Assembly: GCF_000516985.1 (NCBI RefSeq)
Contig: NW_006917093.1
Coordinates: forward strand, 4,752,396 to 4,816,395
From: Pestalotiopsis fici W106-1
Lineage: Eukaryota > Ascomycota > Sordariomycetes > Amphisphaeriales > Sporocadaceae
Reading direction: 5' to 3'
DNA length: 64,000 nt
The position numbers and the translations under genes are program-made. The notes beneath the pieces are model-generated. The model saw only the letters and a program-made list of their open reading frames with translations, searched no databases and was not told the origin of the DNA. Below, one piece after another: positions 36,493 to 46,970 of the stretch (positions within the stretch are counted from its first letter, which is position 1; each line of letters opens with the position of its first letter).

Positions 36493-36571
36493 TGCTACAA
36501 ATCTGCTCCAAAGATGTGCACGCGACCTATTCGGACGTTCACTCAAGCTGACCACATATTTTCATTCGCAA

Positions 36572-36600
36572 GGGTTGCGGCAATACTTATACCGCAACCC
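36572..36600. promoter_or_regulatory. Perfect palindrome with CGG-N11-CCG core
   Basis: GGGTTGCGG at 36572-36580 and its exact reverse complement CCGCAACCC at 36592-36600 are separated by 11 bases. The inner triplets form CGG-N11-CCG, the spacing recognised by Gal4 in yeast. It lies 80-108 bp upstream of the phosphatase ATG, where an upstream activating site or the core promoter would be. Confidence 0.55.
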
Positions 36601-37405
36601 ACGACCCCCCATGATGACTAGCAGTTAATCTGCCATTCAATGCTATTGAACGCCATCACCAGGGTGCTGTTGACTGCGAACGATGCAACCGTACTGCTGT
36701 TGTCCACGTGCTTACTACCACCATGCCCGGGGGTCAGTGTTACTATGCGCAAGGTATACTTTGACTGTGCGCACGTGGGCTCGTCCGGGGCTCTTGAGTG
36801 GAATGTTTCTTGGCGATGTGCACGCGGCGTATCACAGCGCTAGAAATTAGCGGCAAATCTCCTTTTCCCTGGGACCTGGCATTAGTGCCGAACATAGGCG
36901 AAACGGGATTTGCAATCGAGCTCGGAGCTACGACAATGGAGAATACGGCGATCCACGACTTTCTTGCTCCGATACGAGAGGTTTACTTTGATAGAGAAGA
37001 GGATGACAGAGCCGTTCTCCGAGCAAGTTGATTTTTGCAGGCCAGTGATAAAATTGGTAAGCTAGGGAGTAATTTGACAACCTTGATAACATTCCATAAG
37101 TACTCCGACCAAGGACACCGTTCAGTGCTCAGGGCACGGTACTCGGCGAGAGTAAACCACTTAATATGCTGCCTGTCGTCGTCAACCACTGTTTGGTCTT
37201 AGAAAAATGTCGCATGCGCATATCGGATGCATTATTATTTTAAAAGTAAATTTAACGAAAGATTGTATTATAGCATGGCGCGAGGGAATAATAAACAAGG
37301 AAATGCAAGAATGAGCAAAAAACCACAAGCATATAGCAGCGTTATACTAATTGTCTTCAACTCAAGATGCATGCATGCCCAGGCCGAAAAGAAGGAAAAA
37401 AGAAT
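36601..37405. other. Intergenic, no gene seen
   Basis: Between the phosphatase promoter and the tRNA-His gene. Short ORFs only. Sequence close to the tRNA 3' end (37215-37400) is A-rich on the + strand, so on the tRNA strand it offers T-rich stretches for RNA polymerase III termination, for example around 37395. Confidence 0.5.
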
Positions 37406-37508
37406 TGGCGTCACCCGGAATCGAACCGGGGTCTTCACGGAAGTGCCCGTGGTCGTGGGTGATTAATCACTCCACAACGTGATGTACTGACCACTATACT
37501 ATGACACC
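37406..37508 (-). tRNA. tRNA-His(GTG) with intron
   Basis: Reading the minus strand, GGTGTCA (37508-37502) pairs with TGACGCC next to the 3' end (one G-T pair), the D arm is GTAT/GTAC, the anticodon stem TCACG pairs with CGTGA, and the T arm is CCCGG-TTCGATT-CCGGG. The anticodon loop reads TTGTGG, giving anticodon GTG for histidine. An intron of about 31 nt follows base 37, the standard place for nuclear tRNA introns. The variable loop is four bases. Discriminator base is A at 37406. The intron contains the palindrome GTGATTAATCAC (37459-37470). Confidence 0.92.
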
Positions 37509-38676
37509 TCGCCCGGTTGGGTTTGCTGATTGGTTGTTGAAAGACACCAAACTAACAACAGTTATCATGGTAGGACACAAGGATTCGCGAGACTCCACTA
37601 CTGCACTGTATACACTTCAGCTTTGACCCGGATGCGATCGTCGATTTTGTCCTTGAGTAAATGTTTTTGTTACTATGTTTCAAACTCCCTAATAAGATCA
37701 GAAACGACATACTCGGCGGGATGAACTGATGAATTCGTGCCGCCTGTTTGATGTGCGAGCGTGAGGTCCGCCAATACTTAGGTCCACTATGCACACTGGT
37801 AGTTAATCTGTTATATAGCATCGACATATAGCAATAAGTGCGACGATGCGACAAATATTCAGATTGTTTGCTTGCCTTTCTCTGAGTAGCTGTGTCACCG
37901 AGTATTGGAATATAGCTGATTGTATATCATCTGTAATCTAGTGAGGCGGTTGGAGTAACAATGGTCACCAGATTCATGGCATGCCATTCTGGCTGCTTCT
38001 CTTCCATCCTAAACACTTCTTCGATTCACTCGGGATATCCAATGAGCATCGCATATGAAGATCATTCAAGTTTACCTCGCTCCATCCAGGTACCACATAT
38101 TTCCGATACAACTTTATGAGCAATAGAGGGGATTGGTTGGTAGCATTATAATACTCTATACAAGTGCCTCGGGTGAGAAACATTCCTCGAGGGAATGACC
38201 CCGAAAGTCTTTTGAATGAAATCTTCTCTAAACAAGATTTGCTTCCAGACCTCATGGATTAGATTTTTCGGTCAATGGTTTCTCTTCATTCCCAAGCAAG
38301 ATTTCATTATTTGTAGTTACATAAACTCTAGGATACGTACTCTATTCAATGGCGTGCAGCGCTTCAATGTTCTCATCCTTGGACTATGAAAGCACTCCAT
38401 GTCTAGGTATGGTGTATGGTCTAAAGAGTGGACCGCTCGATAAGATAAGCAAATTGTGGCTAAAAAGATCCGTGCACCGCCCTCGAGCCCCACGAAATTT
38501 CTGAGGGCACGAAAACCCTCAAGCCAAGCAAATCGCATCCACTGAAAATCTCCAAGATAGTACCATCTGCGAACTTGAGCCTGGCCTCGATCCTCTGAAC
38601 ACCACACGCCCAACGCCCAGCCCAGCAAACCACAGTCATTTTCCCCACGTCAACCAACCAACCCAATACCGCCAAA
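37509..38676. other. Intergenic, 1.2 kb
   Basis: Upstream of tRNA-His and of the ribosomal protein gene, so it holds both 5' flanks. ORFs on the minus strand (38317-38889) overlap the ribosomal protein promoter and first exon and lack domains. Confidence 0.55.
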
Positions 38677-39515
38677 ATGACTGGAGGCATTTCTGTCCGC
38701 GATGTCGATGTAGGTGCCATCATCAGACTCTCCATCGACCCCTGAGAGCCGGCCTCCAAAGAGATCAAAAAAGATCGAGCGATAAATATACCAAAGCACA
38801 ATACTTGGGCGACCTCGAAATGGGTCATCGCAAAGAAGATACATATGGAGCAGGCGCGAGGGGTCGAAAGACTCTTGTGACGGAATCATGCTGATATGTG
38901 GTTTGTGACTGCAGGCTCAGAAGTTCATCGAGGCTTACGCCAGCTTCTTGAAGCGTCAGGGCAAGCTGCCCATCCCCGGTAAGTAGCAAACTTCTTTGTT
39001 AACTTTGGCGACGATGCTTCTATATGCATCTACAGCCTCGTCAATCTGCGCAATCATCGACGATATGGTATGCTGACTTGGCTCTGACTAGGTTGGGTCG
39101 ACACTGTCAAGACCGGTCCTTCCCGCGAGCTTCCTCCCCAGAACGTTGACTGGTACTACGTCCGCGCCGCCTCTGTCGCCCGCCACGTCTACCTCCGCAA
39201 GACCGTCGGTGTTGGCCGTCTCCGCCGCGTCCACGGTACCGCCAAGAACCGTGGTGTCCGCCCCAGCCACCGTAAGTTTCCCAGAGTACAAGGCCTCTTT
39301 GGTCATTGAAGGAACTGCATGCTAATCAAATACTTCCAGACGTCGATGCCTCTGGCAGCGTTGACCGCAAGATCTTCCAGTCCCTTGAGAAGATCGGTGT
39401 CCTTGAGCAGGACGAGGAGAAGGGTGGCCGCCGCATCACTCAGTCCGGCCAGCGTGATCTGGACCGTATTGCCCAGACCGTCGTCGAGGAGGACGAGGAG
39501 GAGGATGAGGAGTAA
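38677..39515 (+). CDS. RPS19: 40S ribosomal protein eS19
   Basis: Small-subunit ribosomal protein needed for late maturation of 18S rRNA precursors and 40S assembly. Exons 38677-38709, 38915-38978, 39092-39271 and 39340-39515 give 150 aa, the normal length. The protein begins MTGGISVRDVDAQKFIEAYA and carries the family's GWVDTVKTGPSRELPPQNVD, DWYYVRAASVARHVYLR and GRRITQSGQRDLDRIA segments, ending in an acidic EEDEEEDEE tail. The intron-rich 5' half is typical of fungal ribosomal protein genes. Intron 1 is the longest in the window (205 nt); I see no clear C/D or H/ACA snoRNA in it. Confidence 0.98.
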
Positions 39516-41054
39516 ATGTGCTTTTCTTCCAAGACAAGAGTTATGATATCCGATACGGCACCAAAGGGGAAATATGGGTTGGTTCAGGTTACTGCATAGG
39601 GTTCGGCGTCTGAAAATGGCTTTGACATTCTGATTGACCAATTCATGAGGCTTCCTGAACACCATGAGATGATGCTTTGCGCACCGACAGTGTCCGGCCG
39701 ATCGTGATGATGAGGTAACCTGTACATATCGGTTGGAAGCCGTTCCTCTATTCCTCTATGATAGGGTCTTGTCATGTAATCAGAGAGGTCCTTTGAACAT
39801 ACCTGATGTAGCCCGAGTCAGGCTTATCTGAGCACAACTTGACCAAATGAGACCATCGTGACGCATGCCAGACTCCGTCTGTCGCCTTTATACCCAAAGC
39901 CCATGAACGTCACGATTGTCACAGTTAGTACTGAGCTTTACAGACGCGTAGATCACAAGCAGAGAGTTCTGCCTCGGCGTGCTGAGCAACAACCTGGTAG
40001 GATAGAAGACCCAAGGTGGCGCACTGACAAGACTGGCGAACCAAGATATATGTCTGTGTTGAACAGTTTTCACAATCCATCGTGGAATTTTCGAGGTGAC
40101 TGAAACTCAAGGGCGAACGATTTTTGCCTTAGAATGGCATCCTCGAGTACATTGGATCTGCTGGACAGCCACCTCCTGCGATACACACTCTCCAATATGC
40201 ACATGTCAAATCTGAAGTTTAGAAAGAGTTCGGTTTTGACTAATTTGCTATATGAGACCTGGAGACTTCATTGTTTCCTGCTCCTTTCTCTCTTNNNNNN
40301 NNNNNNNNNNNNNNNNNNNNNNNNNNNNNNNNNNNNNNNNNNNNNNNNNNNNNNNNNNNNNNNNNNNNNNNNNNNNNNNNNNNNNNNNNNNNNNTTTTTT
40401 ATTTCTCTCCATCTCCGCAGTCAACTCCATATACCGGTATCGCACGCACTATGGAAAGCAATGATACAGCAGAAATGGGAATTGGATAGGTGGAAAGCAT
40501 CTCGTCACCACGAATAAATTCATGGCCGTGCCTCTATTCAGACATGACATGCTACAAAGAGTCAAGATTCAATGTCAGTTGCTGTGATTGACTTCTTGAT
40601 GCGGTTGTCCCAAGCTTGCCCGCCTGGTGCGGCGGCGCAAAAAAGAAGAAAAAAGTGTACCGCGCCGTCCCTCTAGCACAATGCTTAAGTAAGATATGCG
40701 GTGCCCCTCACTTTGACTTTAGCATTGTCCGACTTTCCAAACTTTTGTCACATCACGTCGTCACATTTATCACGTCGCATCATTGCATCATTTCAAGCTC
40801 GAATGAAACAAAACAAGGCTTTGCCGCAAGAAAGCAATACGGGGTATCAATTAAGTAGACCTTGGAGACCTGAAAAGAGATGTCCTCCTCGCCCTGCGCT
40901 CCAAATGCCGAAAACGCCGTGCGCCGGCTGAATGAGTCGACCGACCACATGAGCCCTTCCTTAAATCAAAATCAAGTACCTTTGAACTTTTTTCTTCCTT
41001 ATCCCCATGCCATGCTCATGAATGTCAAAGTATACACCATCTCCCCACTCACAC
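39516..41054. other. Convergent intergenic region with gap
   Basis: Between the eS19 gene and the ZIP transporter gene. It contains the assembly gap at 40295-40394 and otherwise no credible gene. ORFs spanning the gap are artefacts of reading through N. Confidence 0.6.
40295..40394. other. Assembly gap (100 N)
   Basis: Exactly 100 undetermined bases, the conventional placeholder for a gap of unknown size. It is flanked by pyrimidine-rich sequence (TTTCTCTCTT before, TTTTTTATTTCTCTCC after), so a low-complexity tract probably stopped the assembly. Confidence 0.99.
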
Positions 41055-42182
41055 TTATGCCCACTCGGCAAGCAGTGCCATGAGTCCTCCGCCGAGGAAG
41101 ACACATCCGAGAGCCGAAAGCTTCATCTTGAGACCAGCCTTCTGCATTTGCGGCGAGAAGAGGAACTCGTGAGCCATAAGCTCCACCAGACCGGTGTAGA
41201 GCAAGATACCTGCCGAGATGGAATCGAAGATACCATTAACGATCAGTGTGGTGTTGGAACCGGGCTGCAACGTCTCACGGACTCCGAGACCGGCAGCGAT
41301 GGCAATCGGGGTGCTGAGTGCATAGAGAGCGCCGAGGAGGTACGGCATGTAGCTCTTGCCCGCTGGCCAGGTGGCGGTGCCGAGTCTGGAGCCCAAACCG
41401 AGACCCTCGAACATCTGGTGGAAGACTAGGACGATGTACAGAACGACAAACTCGTCGCCGGCAACAGCCAGGGTGAGACCGATGAAGATGGAATGGAAGA
41501 TGACACCAAATTCGAGGACAAAGAGAGCAGTCATCTGCGCGGCAAAGGCAGCCTCGGTCTCCGAGTGGTCACGGTGATGTCCAAGATGGTCCTCACCCGG
41601 CAGACCAGTCTTGACCTGCTCCTTGGAGTGGCCGCCAGCCTCCAGGTCTTGAGGGGGCGGGGTCGGGGCGTGAACAGATGTGTCTGAGCCCTTCTTCAGG
41701 AGGTTCAGCGAGGGGTCGACAGCCTCACCTCCGTGGCTGTGGCCAGAACCAAAGAGGTCATAATGACTAATCACAACCTCGATCAAGAACATGACCATGA
41801 TGGTCATGAAGCAGATGCCGCCAGCCCACGGGTAGGCAGAGATCTCGAGGTCTTCAAGACAAGGCGAGCTCAGCGCATCAAAGGCAGGCACGAGTAGGTG
41901 CATGATTGAAGTGGCGATAATGACACCGGTACCGAAGTACTTGGCGACAAAGAAGGTGATGGGCGGAACATTGATGCGACGGCTTCTAGCCAGCACAACT
42001 GGCAGAATAGCACCCAGAAGCGACGAGACGAGGATGACAAAGATTGCCGAAATGCGTAGGCCAAGTCGACCATCGAACTCGTTACCAGAATCGCATTCGA
42101 CTGTGACAGTGGACGGTTCCTCCTCGGGGACGTCGCCGGCATCTTGCCGTCTGAGCAAAGCTGCGCGCAGGAAAACCTCCAT
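41055..42182 (-). CDS. ZIP-family zinc/iron permease
   Basis: Plasma membrane importer of Zn(II) or Fe(II), like yeast Zrt1/Zrt2. One exon of 375 aa. Eight membrane segments can be traced: three in the N-terminal third, then a long cytosolic loop with histidine clusters (GSGHSHGG and HLGHHRDHSE), then five more. The metal-path motifs of TM4 and TM5 are present as FHSIFIGLTLAV and FHQMFEGLGLGSRL. The extracellular N-terminus has CDSGNEFDG. Length and layout match fungal ZIP transporters. Such genes are usually induced by zinc shortage through a Zap1-type factor; I did not find a clear Zap1 site. The gene is convergent with eS19. Confidence 0.96.
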   Translation of the reverse strand: MEVFLRAALLRRQDAGDVPEEEPSTVTVECDSGNEFDGRLGLRISAIFVILVSSLLGAILPVVLARSRRINVPPITFFVAKYFGTGVIIATSIMHLLVPAFDALSSPCLEDLEISAYPWAGGICFMTIMVMFLIEVVISHYDLFGSGHSHGGEAVDPSLNLLKKGSDTSVHAPTPPPQDLEAGGHSKEQVKTGLPGEDHLGHHRDHSETEAAFAAQMTALFVLEFGVIFHSIFIGLTLAVAGDEFVVLYIVLVFHQMFEGLGLGSRLGTATWPAGKSYMPYLLGALYALSTPIAIAAGLGVRETLQPGSNTTLIVNGIFDSISAGILLYTGLVELMAHEFLFSPQMQKAGLKMKLSALGCVFLGGGLMALLAEWA

Positions 42183-42952
42183 GACGGCGTGATTCTCTTA
42201 TCGTTGCTGTTGCGACTATTGTTGTTCTTGACACTGCTGTCCGTCCTGCGCAATGTCGCTTCGGGTGAAGAAAGAACTGTGTTGGTCTTCTTGTTTGTAA
42301 AGTGATGCGATGGGCAAGAAATATCGACAAGCTCTGGTCTGGAGCGAGAGATAACACCCTTGTCAAGTAGTCGACTATTTGAGTAGGTAGGTACCGTGGG
42401 AGGTTGCTGGAGTTGCTTCCCACTGTTCAGGGCACTCTTGACTAATCTGAACTCTATTTGAGCATAGAAGTCCGGTGAAGGCCGTCGAGGTGAATCAGGC
42501 TGGCTTGGGTCAAGAAGGGAAAAGGTAGAACAGGTCGAGAGCCGCTTATGTAGTACTCACTCGGCACGCGCCCAGCTGCAAAAGAGGACCTGGTGGGCTG
42601 GAAATGCTCGCACTTGCCAGGCAGGGGATTGGCAAAACGGAATAAAGACCGAAATAGTCCAATGGATACCCAAGAATGGAAATACAAAAACCAGCCAGGT
42701 CAAGCGGTCTGATTGTCTCCCCCTCCGTAAGGAAAAGAAAAGAAAAAAACCGGGCTCGTGGTGAATCGGAGGAGAGAAAAAAGAGCATTACGGCACCTAT
42801 CCAGCTCAATGGGGACGGGTTGGTGATTATGGATCTTTTGGACCCACTTGCGACCCGGAAGTTGAGAACCTTGATGGCCGGCATCGTGCTGTGCAGAAAC
42901 CACGAGCAAAGCACCACCACCTGCACCTGCAGCCTGCAGTTTCGCCCTGCCC

Positions 42953-42974
42953 AAAAAAAAAAAAAAAAAAAAAA
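42953..42974. repeat. Poly(A) tract, 22 bases
   Basis: Uninterrupted A run about 770 bp upstream of the ZIP start codon. On the ZIP strand it is a poly(T) tract. It could be a nucleosome-excluding promoter element or a decayed retroposon tail; no retroposon body is visible beside it. Confidence 0.95.
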
Positions 42975-45202
42975 CAACACAGACCAGATCTCGGAGCCAC
43001 CAACTCAACTTTGTGTGTACACTCCGTACATAATAGATTTTGACGGGACTGTGACCACGATGCGATGCTGTGCGCGCTGCACGCTATCGATCGGCCCACC
43101 TTCCCTTCATCCACCTGGGCACTTCCCAAAACCGAGCGCGTGAGAAAGTTTCGAGGGTCTCGGCGGCTCATTGATCAGAGTTCTTCTTTTCACTGGATAT
43201 CTACATTCTAGTGTACGTACCTGCGCACGCACCAGGATCCCGGTCAGATAGCAATGATAAGTACGTAGATTCGAGATGCCCTGCTTGTCAGACAAAGAGG
43301 CAAGAGACTTTTTGTCGAGACAAGGCCATTTGGTCGAATCCGCTGCCGGCATAGACGAAGTGAGAACCCGGATGGACGGGGAGGCGCTTCGACGGCGCAG
43401 ACTCTAATGACAGCCGCTTTTCCTTCGACTGCAACTGGCTAGTGGCGCCGGCCGGCCGCTGGTATCAAATCCTTTTTGCTGTTTTAGACCATATCGCCAA
43501 AAGACTCCAGCGGAGTCAACATGGCGTACCTATCAGAACGCTGACAAAACAATCCCGGCAAGCAGCCCGTCCTTTGGCTGGGAAGATGCCAGACTCCATC
43601 CAGATCAGCGGAGGGGCAGCGACCTTTTTGCTCCAGCCAAGCCCAGCACTGGCCCCAGTTTGCTCGGATAGAGATGCAGAGACAAAGACAGGGTGCAAGA
43701 ATACCACGCAACTCCAAAATGGACAATCATGACATAGCCGACCGAGATTTGATAATGATACTGGACCAAACTCCATAATCACGTACATACGTTGAGATAG
43801 ACATAGTAGTTCGCGTGACTCCACCGTATACTAGCACAAAGTCTTCCCGGTGACACCCGTACAACGCTTTCGAATTAAAAGAAGGTGCTACGAACACTCG
43901 CACAGCAGCTCGCTTGTCTCACCTCGGGCACATGGAATTCGAAAAACTAAAAATCCAAACGACAAGAATAGAACATTGGACGAATTAATCAAGTATCACC
44001 GGTCATCTGTGCAAGTCACCATTCCTGTGTTGTTCGGCCCCCAGGTCATTCATCGTCAACGCCAGACTGGGGTGCTCCATGTCTGCTTACGATAGGACTG
44101 GTAGGTGTCCATCAAGGTCCTCAACGCCAAGTACTGCATTATTTCCAAGACTTTCCACACACCGACAGCCCAATTATCAGAGGGCAAAGGTGTGAAGAAG
44201 AAGAAAAAAAAAAGATCAACACAGAGCAGCAGAGCAAATGATCCGATTTCTCTGAATTGAGGAAACGCAAGTAAGACAAAGGTCAACGTTCCCCAATGGG
44301 CAGCCTCCCGATCGCCTTGTTACACATGCAACAACGCCGCTTTCCTTATTTCCCAAGAGCTGAACGGACGTTAAATGTCATCCATTCGTCGAGTTCCAAA
44401 TGTGCAACATGAACACGTCCCATCCGATATTCCGTGCCAACTTAGACCCCATATCCAACCCGTTTTAAAATTATGGCAACATGCATTCATGGGTTGCTTG
44501 TAGCCTGAGCACCACATTGCCGTTTAGTGACACAAAGAAGCTTCAATATTTCCGTGGGCATTTTGCTGTTGGAAGTAATTTTATCATGTATAATTGAGAT
44601 TCTACAACAGTCGGGTACGACAAAGTCTTACGTCGACTTTCTGCCAGGCTGGCTGAGTGACGCTGAAGATCTCTCAGTCTTTCTAAAACAAGATCCTCGC
44701 AGAAATGGTATCTCATTTTCAAGTTCTACGCTCCGGTAAAGGATATCGGGCTACGTGGCGCGGGAGGGGATGAGAGGAATCCATTTTCCCTTACACAAGC
44801 ATTTGCAACATTGATACTCGTATGACCCTTGGTGGCCCATCAACGCGAACCACTATTGAGCCGCAACTATGCAATGGGCGTCCATCTCGAAGCTGAACGA
44901 GGCAATTGCCCCGACAGGAACGAAACATGGTAGTCTTGTCGGCTAATGAGCAAGCTGCGGGACCGAGCCCGGCGCGCTGGGAACTCGCCAATGTACATAT
45001 GCAATGTACGCACGTAGCTGCAACGCATCCTCGCCTCGTGGGCTTATTATTTGCGAAATGGGTGGCCATCAAGGTTGTGGAGTAGTCAACTTAGCCGTTG
45101 CTAGACCTTGCAGGGCAAGCAAGCTACCCTACTTGGAGTGTGCGGCTTGAGAGGTATTTCCGCTCTCTGTCTTGAACTTCAGTTATTTCCATACATGTTT
45201 TG

Positions 45203-45320
45203 AGATGCCCAGAAAAGCTTCAAGCCCTGCTGCGTATTGGCATGAGCTTGACTCACGCTGTCCTAAGATGCCCAGAAAAGCTTGAGGTTTTTGATATACG
45301 TTGGTGTGAGCTTGGTTCAA
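45203..45320. repeat. Degenerate 63-bp tandem duplication
   Basis: AGATGCCCAGAAAAGCTT occurs at 45203 and again at 45266. After it, the copies align to about GAGCTTG plus flanks with one gap, and most mismatches are transitions (C/T or A/G). On the minus strand both copies encode an AFLGI peptide in one frame, but there is no convincing gene. Confidence 0.8.
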
Positions 45321-45497
45321 GTCTAAGCCCACGAATCGTCGATCATGCCGCCCGAGATACCTGTCCAAGCAGAAGCCAGTCAGATTTGACGACATACACC
45401 GAATAGGATGATTGCCATGAAATGTCTGATCCTAGTCCGGCCAAGCTAATGATGCATCACTTTGCAGGCTAGCCAATTAAGAAAGTGTATTGCCGGT

Positions 45498-46970
45498 TCA
45501 TGAGGAGAACTGAACCTCGAGGCCGAGACTTCGAAACGGTGAATCTAGTCGGCGCAGGTCTATACCACTTCCTAGACTGAACAGCAAGGATTGAACTCTC
45601 CCTTCCCAGAGCAGTCCGATTTTTAAGTTTTGGTCCAATCGGGCCTTTAGCACTCCGGAATATTCCTCCTCCTCGTCATCCCCTAATCTTGTAGCGAGGT
45701 CGTCGTCGGGGGTATCAGCTCTCCATTCCATCTTTGAACGAAAGCTACGTTGCCTTCTCTGAACGGATTCGGTCAGCTCTGGGTTGGTTGCCTCGGCTGG
45801 GCTGACAGGTAGAGCTGGCTCGGCTGGAGTTGGTGCAATTACAACTTCCGGCGCATGTGCATCATCAGATGGCAATGGTTCGTCCAATCTCCATTCCAGC
45901 TTTGCTTGAAAGCTCCTTTCCCTGCGAGTGGGAGCGTCTTCGGCAAGGGTTGCGGCATCGTCAGACTTGTCCACGGTCCAAGCACCCTTCTTGCGCCAAA
46001 GCTCCATTCCGATAGTCCAGTCACTCTCATAGCTGTAGACGTTGAAATCCATCCTGCTAGCCAGAGCGCAGTGCTTTCCCGCCATGACTGCATAACTCCA
46101 ACTAATATTACCCATCAGGGGGTTGATGGTCATTGTAGCCGTGAGTGGAGATCCTTTGTACGTGGGCAAAGTCGCAAACCTCATGCCCATACTCATGCCT
46201 CCGGATTTGTTTAATGTGCCGTAGTACAACTCTGCGCCAGCGCTGAAGCGCCCGTAGATGCCCTCACGCTCGCCGTTCCCCTGGCCATTACCATTGCCAT
46301 TCGTATACCGTGTGCCCTGATCGTCATCCGTAGCTGGCTTGGGCTGCAGCTTTGAGACATCCCCTCCAAAGTTGTACAGTCCGCGCAAACCCATGAGACC
46401 CCCGTCCGAGGATGCCAGACCCTCAATGCCATACTTGCCAACATCATACTGAACCATGCCCAACATGGTGCCGCCATTGCGCAAGGTCTGCTCCGAGACA
46501 GCGCTAACCTGTACTTGCAGGTCGGGTGTGAACTTCTTGACCACCAGGGCCTCCAGCATGGAGAGCGGGAGGTACAGCCTCCCGTAGGCCAGCGTGTCCT
46601 TTTCGACGCGATCCCATCCTCGTATCCAGTTGCCGCTGCCGGTAGTGCCCCGTGACAGCTCGGCCAGCGGCTTGTAGCTCCTGAGAAGGTCGGGCAGGGG
46701 AATTCGGCTGCTCTGCGCAATGGCATCGGCGAGGGGTACCGAAGAGTACAGGTACGAGACGGAGCCGTCGACGACGCCGACGGTGCCGAGCTGGTAGGCG
46801 GTCGCGAACTGAGGCGTGGCCAGAGAGCCCAGCGTTAGGCGCAGGCCTCGCGGTGTTGGGAAGTTGAGCAGTGCGTCGGCCGTCGCGTTGAGGGACGAGT
46901 ACGAATTGTCGCGGTTCCAGCCCGTCGCCGCGTAGAATGCGCTCTGGATGTAATCCATGAATTCGCGCAT
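45498..46970 (-). CDS. MDM10: Mitochondrial distribution and morphology protein 10
   Basis: Outer-membrane beta-barrel protein of the ERMES ER-mitochondria tether (with Mmm1, Mdm12, Mdm34) and of the SAM complex that inserts beta-barrels. One exon of 490 aa, within the range of filamentous fungi. The N-terminus MREFMDYIQSAFYAATGWN is the family start, followed by LLNFPTPRGLRLTLGSLATP and many alternating beta-strand segments with aromatic ends (GRLYLPLSMLEALVVKKF; FSAGAELYYGTLNKSGGMS). The final strand ends LGLEVQFSS, a beta-signal-like terminus. Two low-complexity inserts (GNGNGQGNGERE near 225, and an acidic Pro/Ala stretch near 345-420) are loops. No N-terminal presequence, as expected for an outer-membrane barrel. 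Confidence 0.96.
   Translation of the reverse strand: MREFMDYIQSAFYAATGWNRDNSYSSLNATADALLNFPTPRGLRLTLGSLATPQFATAYQLGTVGVVDGSVSYLYSSVPLADAIAQSSRIPLPDLLRSYKPLAELSRGTTGSGNWIRGWDRVEKDTLAYGRLYLPLSMLEALVVKKFTPDLQVQVSAVSEQTLRNGGTMLGMVQYDVGKYGIEGLASSDGGLMGLRGLYNFGGDVSKLQPKPATDDDQGTRYTNGNGNGQGNGEREGIYGRFSAGAELYYGTLNKSGGMSMGMRFATLPTYKGSPLTATMTINPLMGNISWSYAVMAGKHCALASRMDFNVYSYESDWTIGMELWRKKGAWTVDKSDDAATLAEDAPTRRERSFQAKLEWRLDEPLPSDDAHAPEVVIAPTPAEPALPVSPAEATNPELTESVQRRQRSFRSKMEWRADTPDDDLATRLGDDEEEEYSGVLKARLDQNLKIGLLWEGRVQSLLFSLGSGIDLRRLDSPFRSLGLEVQFSS

Larger units (their letters stand above)
42183..45497. other. Intergenic, 3.3 kb, no gene seen
   Basis: Upstream of the ZIP gene and downstream of MDM10. 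It contains a run of 22 A at 42953-42974 and a 63-bp degenerate tandem duplication at 45203-45320 (listed separately). All ORFs are short and domainless. The ZIP promoter should be in the first kilobase. Confidence 0.55.

Noticed and set aside
40134..40517. 127-codon ORF across the N run
   Set aside because: Translated through undetermined bases; not evidence of a gene.
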